Part shown: in pieces, positions 60,492 through 64,000 of the stretch
Numbering within the stretch: the stretch's first letter is position 1
Layout: each line of letters opens with the position of its first letter
Assembly: GCF_003259505.1 (NCBI RefSeq)
Contig: NZ_QLLK01000012.1
Span: 1 to 64,000, forward strand
Source: Algoriphagus yeomjeoni
GTDB taxonomy: Bacteria; Bacteroidota; Bacteroidia; Cytophagales; Cyclobacteriaceae
Direction of reading: 5' to 3'
Length of the DNA: 64,000 bases
Notes under the pieces: model-generated
What the model was told of the DNA's origin: nothing
Database searches by the model: none
The model's input: the letters and a program-made list of their open reading frames with translations, nothing else
Translations under genes and position numbers: made by a program

Positions 60492-60703
60492 AAGTAAGCC
60501 ATTTTGTGAGTTGTTAATCTACCAGAAAGAAATCATAGATTCAACTTGAAATGAGGTTGATTTTTTTAAAGGACGCGGTAGTTTCTTGAATTAAGGAACA
60601 TTGGGCATCATACTTTACTAAAGTCGATTAATTGTCTGTATCCTTTAATTTGAATTTCAGAATATGGGAAATAACTGATAAATAGATTTGAAGTATGCTG
60701 AAG

Positions 60704-61189
60704 TCATGTCCTTTGAGTCAATTTCACGATAGTAACTTTATCAGAAATTATACAATCGAAATCTTTGAATTTAATATTAGGATAAACACTCATAATTCCT
60801 TCTTCTAAATTATCCTCTAATTCAAAATATGAATTTGTCACCACTAAAACAGGAAATACATATAGGCAACCTGAAGGAAATTCAATTCCAAGATTTTGAA
60901 ATTTTTCGTTCAACTTCGATGAAATAGTTTCATCAATTTCTTGCATGGAAAATCTTTCATCACTTTCAATTATCGCAGTCGAAATTTTTTTATCATCAGA
61001 GATAGATAAAACCAAAAAATAACCCTTGTACTTTTTCTTAAATTGTTCATTAGGCCTAATTTCCAAGATCAAATTTTGAATGATTAACTTCTTGAAATCT
61101 TGAGGAATTGCATATTCTTCTATTTCCTGCCCAAAATTCTGGACAGGAAATAGAAATAAAATTAATATGGTTATTATAACGGATCGCAT
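60704..61189 (-). CDS. Small secreted protein of unknown function
   Basis: A 161-residue protein with a signal peptide ending VQNFGQ. The body has EYAIPQDFKKLIIQNLILEI and ESDERFSMQEIDETISSKLN, with single Cys residues in GCLYVFP and FDCIISD. No family is recognised. It lies 70 bp downstream of the putative partner gene of the phase-variable lipoprotein and may be in the same transcription unit. AT-rich, accessory-like. Confidence 0.55.
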   Translation of the reverse strand: MRSVIITILILFLFPVQNFGQEIEEYAIPQDFKKLIIQNLILEIRPNEQFKKKYKGYFLVLSISDDKKISTAIIESDERFSMQEIDETISSKLNEKFQNLGIEFPSGCLYVFPVLVVTNSYFELEDNLEEGIMSVYPNIKFKDFDCIISDKVTIVKLTQRT

Positions 61190-61259
61190 GCAGTTCTTTT
61201 AGCTTTTTTATAATACTAATACCCCAATCCTATGAACTTGGAGTTAATTAGATTTTCAA

Positions 61260-61895
61260 TCAAATGATAACCAAGTTATCCGCAAATAACACCTGGAAGA
61301 GTTCAGATTTATAAATATTTTTTCCTCTAATAACTATGTCTTCAATTTTGTTTGAGGCAAATAGATTGTTGAACAATTGAAATTCAGGAAAGAAGCCTTC
61401 GCAGCACTTAATCAACATATTAGCAAAATAAACTTGTTCCTCAGAATAAGGGTAATAACTGATAAAGGGATTGATCGATTCCTTGGAAAATTCATCAACC
61501 GTAGCAGTGAATTCTTTAAAAGGAATTATTGCTTGTGGCTTTTGACTGGTAAAATATATACCAACCAACTTCCCAATTTGACTGATGCAGAGGCCAATTC
61601 CCAAATTTCTTTGAAGAAGAATTTCTAGCTTGAATGAATAGGAGTGAGCTCCAGAAGAGCGATCCGTCACCCTTTTAAATTGGTCATTTTCCTTAATGCA
61701 GGCAACAAAAGAACACCAAGATTTTTCCAATTCAATTCTTTCATTTGCTAACTTTTCAAAGTTCCTCTGTGTCCTTTCGATATCGAATTGGTCTCTTTGA
61801 TTGATTTCGATAAATTCCTCGTCGTTTTTTGCATAAAGATCATCTCTATGCATTGGATAAGAATAGTTTACTAACTCTTTGATGTAGAAATTCAT
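61260..61895 (-). CDS. Cytoplasmic protein of unknown function, possible partner of the lipoprotein
   Basis: A 211-residue protein with no signal peptide or membrane segment, beginning MNFYIKELVNYSYPMHRDDL. It has no motif I recognise. It starts 6 bp after the stop of the modular lipoprotein gene, so the two are made from one mRNA. Size, cytoplasmic location and position right after a modular surface protein are those of an immunity protein, but a regulatory or unrelated role is just as possible. AT-rich like its neighbours. Confidence 0.5.
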   Translation of the reverse strand: MNFYIKELVNYSYPMHRDDLYAKNDEEFIEINQRDQFDIERTQRNFEKLANERIELEKSWCSFVACIKENDQFKRVTDRSSGAHSYSFKLEILLQRNLGIGLCISQIGKLVGIYFTSQKPQAIIPFKEFTATVDEFSKESINPFISYYPYSEEQVYFANMLIKCCEGFFPEFQLFNNLFASNKIEDIVIRGKNIYKSELFQVLFADNLVII

Positions 61896-61901
61896 ATCAA
61901 A

Positions 61902-63281
61902 TTAACAATTTGGACTATAGATGGAACTACAATTCGTGACATTCCTTTTAGGAAAGTTTGATGTAGTCGAACCTGGCGCGAAAACTTTGAGAAATTTATC
62001 AAAATACTCCACAAAATACGCTTTAGTATTAGTGTTTAGCGGGTTATGAGGCTGAGGAACTGTTTGAATTACACCAAGAGCTGATGCATTAGCAGAAAAT
62101 TGAAGAATTCTTTCAGCTCCATATTTTGTAAAATACCAGTATGTCCCTCCATTTTCTGATCTTGAATAAAGATCTCCACTTAAAATTATATCAGGAAAAA
62201 ATTGAAGCAAATAATCAATTGCAGACCCACTACCTGCAGTATTTATAATTGTTCCCGAATGTTCATAATTCATAGCAAAATCGCTAATTCCATTACTTAA
62301 TGCAAAATAAAAATCAAATTGATTAATAGATTGACCATTTTCAAATTTTACACCATTCAAATTCCCTTCCCAAAATGAATTATCTGAACCTCCGGAAATA
62401 TTTCCAAATGAATTAATGCAAAGTCTATCTCCAGGCCCTTCCTCTTCCTCCTCTTCGCAATCCACTGTCACTCCTTCCAAATTTCCTTCAGGAACTTCGC
62501 ACTCTTCATCAGTTGGAGTGGGATCACCTCCACCACCTCCGCCCCCACCAGTATCACCAGGAGTAGGAGGAGCCATCACCAATTCACATTCCATTCCATT
62601 CGTTGTAGTACCAATTTCTTCCGGGGTTGTACACCCAATACCCTCAAAACAAGTATATTGGAACCAGGTGGTCTCAACTACGTAACAATAAAGTTGAAAG
62701 TTGGAGGTTCTTGCAGACGTTCCTGACCCCTTCTTTTCTTGGTTTTTTAAATCCTTAATCCTATGGGTTTTTACCCCATCTTTAATCCTCCAGCCACTGA
62801 TGAAATCACCATTCCATCTGTAAAAACGATACACCCCAGAGAAATCCGTCAGAATTTTTTGATATCCACCCTCCATAAAATCTTTCAATTTGAATTTCTT
62901 ATCCGGGCTATCTGGATAAATATTCAAAAAATAAGGGACATAACTCCCATCTTGCTTTGGAAAGAGAATTAAGGTTTGGAGTATTGATGTTTTTTCCAGC
63001 TTAGCTGTTTTCAAATGCTTTGGAATGGCAATTTCCTCAAAATCAAATTGAACCTCAATAACCTTCTTTCCATCCGATTGATGGTACACTTTGGATTTAG
63101 ACCAGTCAGGCTTTCCTTTTCCATTTTTGAGCTTTCTTGCATTTTCGTGATCTTGAATTTGATTTTCAAAGCCTTCATACCAAGATTTAGCCGCTATTAT
63201 ATCTGAGTTTTCAAGCTCAGAAACATCCTCAATTTCCTGCTCAATACAGGAAGACGCAAGCAACCCCATAAAGACTGCCAT
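61902..63281 (-). CDS. Modular lipoprotein with likely phase-variable start
   Basis: 459 residues from ATG 63281; the frame is open upstream through a (AAACC)6 repeat. The lipobox is GLLASSC. A region of about 200 residues follows (QEIEDVSELENSDIIAAKSW, FMEGGYQKILTDFSGVYRFY), then a Cys-containing segment, a Gly/Pro linker (PGDTGGGGGGGGDPTPT, near 235-250), an acidic run (CEEEEEEGPGD) and a C-terminal domain of about 170 residues (SFWEGNLNGVKFENGQSINQ onwards) that I cannot assign. The linker-plus-C-terminal layout resembles toxin-carrying surface lipoproteins. A start at 63281 gives a signal peptide with no positive charge; the charged n-region (KPLFRLVGIL) lies upstream, reachable only if the repeat count were 4 or 7. 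Confidence 0.6.
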   Translation of the reverse strand: MAVFMGLLASSCIEQEIEDVSELENSDIIAAKSWYEGFENQIQDHENARKLKNGKGKPDWSKSKVYHQSDGKKVIEVQFDFEEIAIPKHLKTAKLEKTSILQTLILFPKQDGSYVPYFLNIYPDSPDKKFKLKDFMEGGYQKILTDFSGVYRFYRWNGDFISGWRIKDGVKTHRIKDLKNQEKKGSGTSARTSNFQLYCYVVETTWFQYTCFEGIGCTTPEEIGTTTNGMECELVMAPPTPGDTGGGGGGGGDPTPTDEECEVPEGNLEGVTVDCEEEEEEGPGDRLCINSFGNISGGSDNSFWEGNLNGVKFENGQSINQFDFYFALSNGISDFAMNYEHSGTIINTAGSGSAIDYLLQFFPDIILSGDLYSRSENGGTYWYFTKYGAERILQFSANASALGVIQTVPQPHNPLNTNTKAYFVEYFDKFLKVFAPGSTTSNFPKRNVTNCSSIYSPNC

Positions 63282-63306
63282 CAAAATTCCAACTAACCTA
63301 AATAAT

Positions 63307-63336
63307 GGTTTGGTTTGGTTTGGTTTGGTTTGGTTT
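63307..63336 (-). repeat. Pentanucleotide repeat (AAACC)6 at the lipoprotein start
   Basis: Six perfect copies of AAACC on the reverse strand (GGTTT on the forward strand). They lie between an ATG at 63345 and the lipoprotein's signal peptide. With six copies the ATG frame hits TAG at 63300-63298; with four or seven it joins the lipoprotein frame. Confidence 0.95.
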
Positions 63337-63472
63337 ATATAACATAGTATTAAAAATTTAATATCTCTAAGAACTTATTTTGGTTTCTATTTTGCAAGAA
63401 AAAACTAAAGAAATCTTTAGAAAATAAACTAACAGCATGTTTTTAAATATAAATGAGAAAAACCCAGATATA

Positions 63473-63504
63473 AAAAAATCCAAGCCTCTCGACCTGGATT
63501 TTTT
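63473..63504 (-). terminator. Terminator of the oxidoreductase gene
   Basis: AAAAAATCCA and TGGATTTTTT form a 10-bp stem, 20 bp after the stop of the oxidoreductase gene. Confidence 0.75.
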
Positions 63505-63523
63505 AGACTTCTGACTTTATATT

Positions 63524-64000
63524 TCAGACCTTTTCAATCCAATCCACTCCAGTATCCTTCCAAGCTCTCTCATTTGCAGAGTTGATTACTGCTTCGCAAA
63601 CTTTCTGCGTTTCAAATGCATCTCTGAACGTAGGATGGCAAGCTTCGCCTGCTTCTAAACTATGGAAGAAATCTGCCACTTGGTGAATAAATGAGTGCTC
63701 ATAGCCAATAGAAGTGCCAGGAATCCACCATCTATCCATATATGGATGATCTCCATCTGTCACGTGAATTGATCTCCAGCCACGAACTTCTCCTTCGTCA
63801 CTGTGATCAAAATACTCCAAGCGAGTCAAATCATGCAAATCCCAGCGGATGGAAGCATGCTCACCATTAATTTCAAAGGTATAAAGTGCTTTATGACCTC
63901 TAGCGTAACGAGTTGCCTCGAATAAACCCAGAGAACCATTATCAAAGTGGCAATGGAAAACACAGGCATCATCAATAGTTACCTTCTTCTTTTCTCCAGT
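63524..64000 (-). CDS. Gfo/Idh/MocA family oxidoreductase, C-terminal part (runs off the right edge)
   Basis: The reverse-strand frame is open from base 64000 down to the stop, giving 158 C-terminal residues. [20 protein letters not shown], then [60 protein letters not shown] and [20 protein letters not shown] fit the C-terminal domain of MviM/IolG-type NAD(P)-dependent sugar or inositol dehydrogenases. The Rossmann domain lies beyond the window. No start can be given. Confidence 0.85.
   Translation of the reverse strand, partial: TGEKKKVTIDDACVFHCHFDNGSLGLFEATRYARGHKALYTFEINGEHASIRWDLHDLTRLEYFDHSDEGEVRGWRSIHVTDGDHPYMDRWWIPGTSIGYEHSFIHQVADFFHSLEAGEACHPTFRDAFETQKVCEAVINSANERAWKDTGVDWIEKV

Noticed and set aside
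62416-62685. Forward frame with a polyproline/serine run
   Set aside because: Simply the complement of the Gly/Pro/Glu linker of the modular lipoprotein.
63282-63284. TTG start for the lipoprotein at 63284
   Set aside because: Neither it nor ATG 63281 gives a charged signal-peptide n-region; the real start is probably at 63345 across the repeat.

Overview
The window looks like chromosomal DNA of a Bacteroidota member, most likely Cytophagales/Cyclobacteriaceae (Algoriphagus-like); the genus is an inference. The evidence is a fused alpha/beta E1 dehydrogenase, a T9SS C-terminal sorting domain, a PorD/DUF4835 protein, a DUF4249 plus STN-type TonB receptor operon, the bamD-rpoZ-coaBC-porD-recN block, and several copies of the Bacteroidota sigma promoter (TTTG, 18-21 bp, TAnnTTTG). 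No tRNA, rRNA, CRISPR array or prophage was recognised.

Layout. 1-3.1 kb is accessory: a truncated IS1595-type transposase at the left edge, a coupled pair of lipoprotein genes (one cysteine-rich, one propeller-like), a decayed acetyltransferase fragment, a small membrane protein and a RelE-type toxin/antitoxin pair. 3.2-15.7 kb holds rimO, two secreted glycoside-hydrolase-like proteins, the fused branched-chain 2-oxoacid dehydrogenase E1, outer-membrane barrel-like proteins and two paralogous six-bladed-propeller lipoproteins. 15.9-23.3 kb is an RND efflux operon with one adaptor and two permeases. 23.3-28.2 kb carries rlpA and sbcDC. 28.2-29.8 kb is a self-contained AAA ATPase/PD-(D/E)XK gene bracketed by palindromes that lie inside a longer direct repeat.

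29.9-32.6 kb resembles the MhqR-type electrophile/quinone detoxification set: a carboxylesterase-like hydrolase, a ring-cleaving dioxygenase, YceI and a MarR regulator, with a shared candidate operator upstream of yceI and marR. 32.7-36.2 kb has a hydrolase, an amidohydrolase and fabI. 36.2-47.7 kb is housekeeping: recN, porD, coaBC, rpoZ and bamD, then a T9SS cargo protein, an OstA-like protein divergent from tilS, and mdh. 47.7-60.5 kb has a large membrane-anchored propeller-like protein, an MscS channel, a five-gene-scale TonB/DUF4249 surface operon, a sugar isomerase-like protein and a proline iminopeptidase-like lipoprotein.

The right end is accessory again. A modular lipoprotein carries six copies of a pentanucleotide repeat exactly where its signal peptide must begin, so the reading frame looks phase-variable and OFF in this sequence. 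It is followed by an uncharacterised cytoplasmic gene 6 bp downstream and a small secreted protein. The window ends inside a Gfo/Idh/MocA oxidoreductase gene.

The two most unusual items are this candidate phase-variable lipoprotein with its partner gene, and the palindrome-flanked ATPase/nuclease-like unit.
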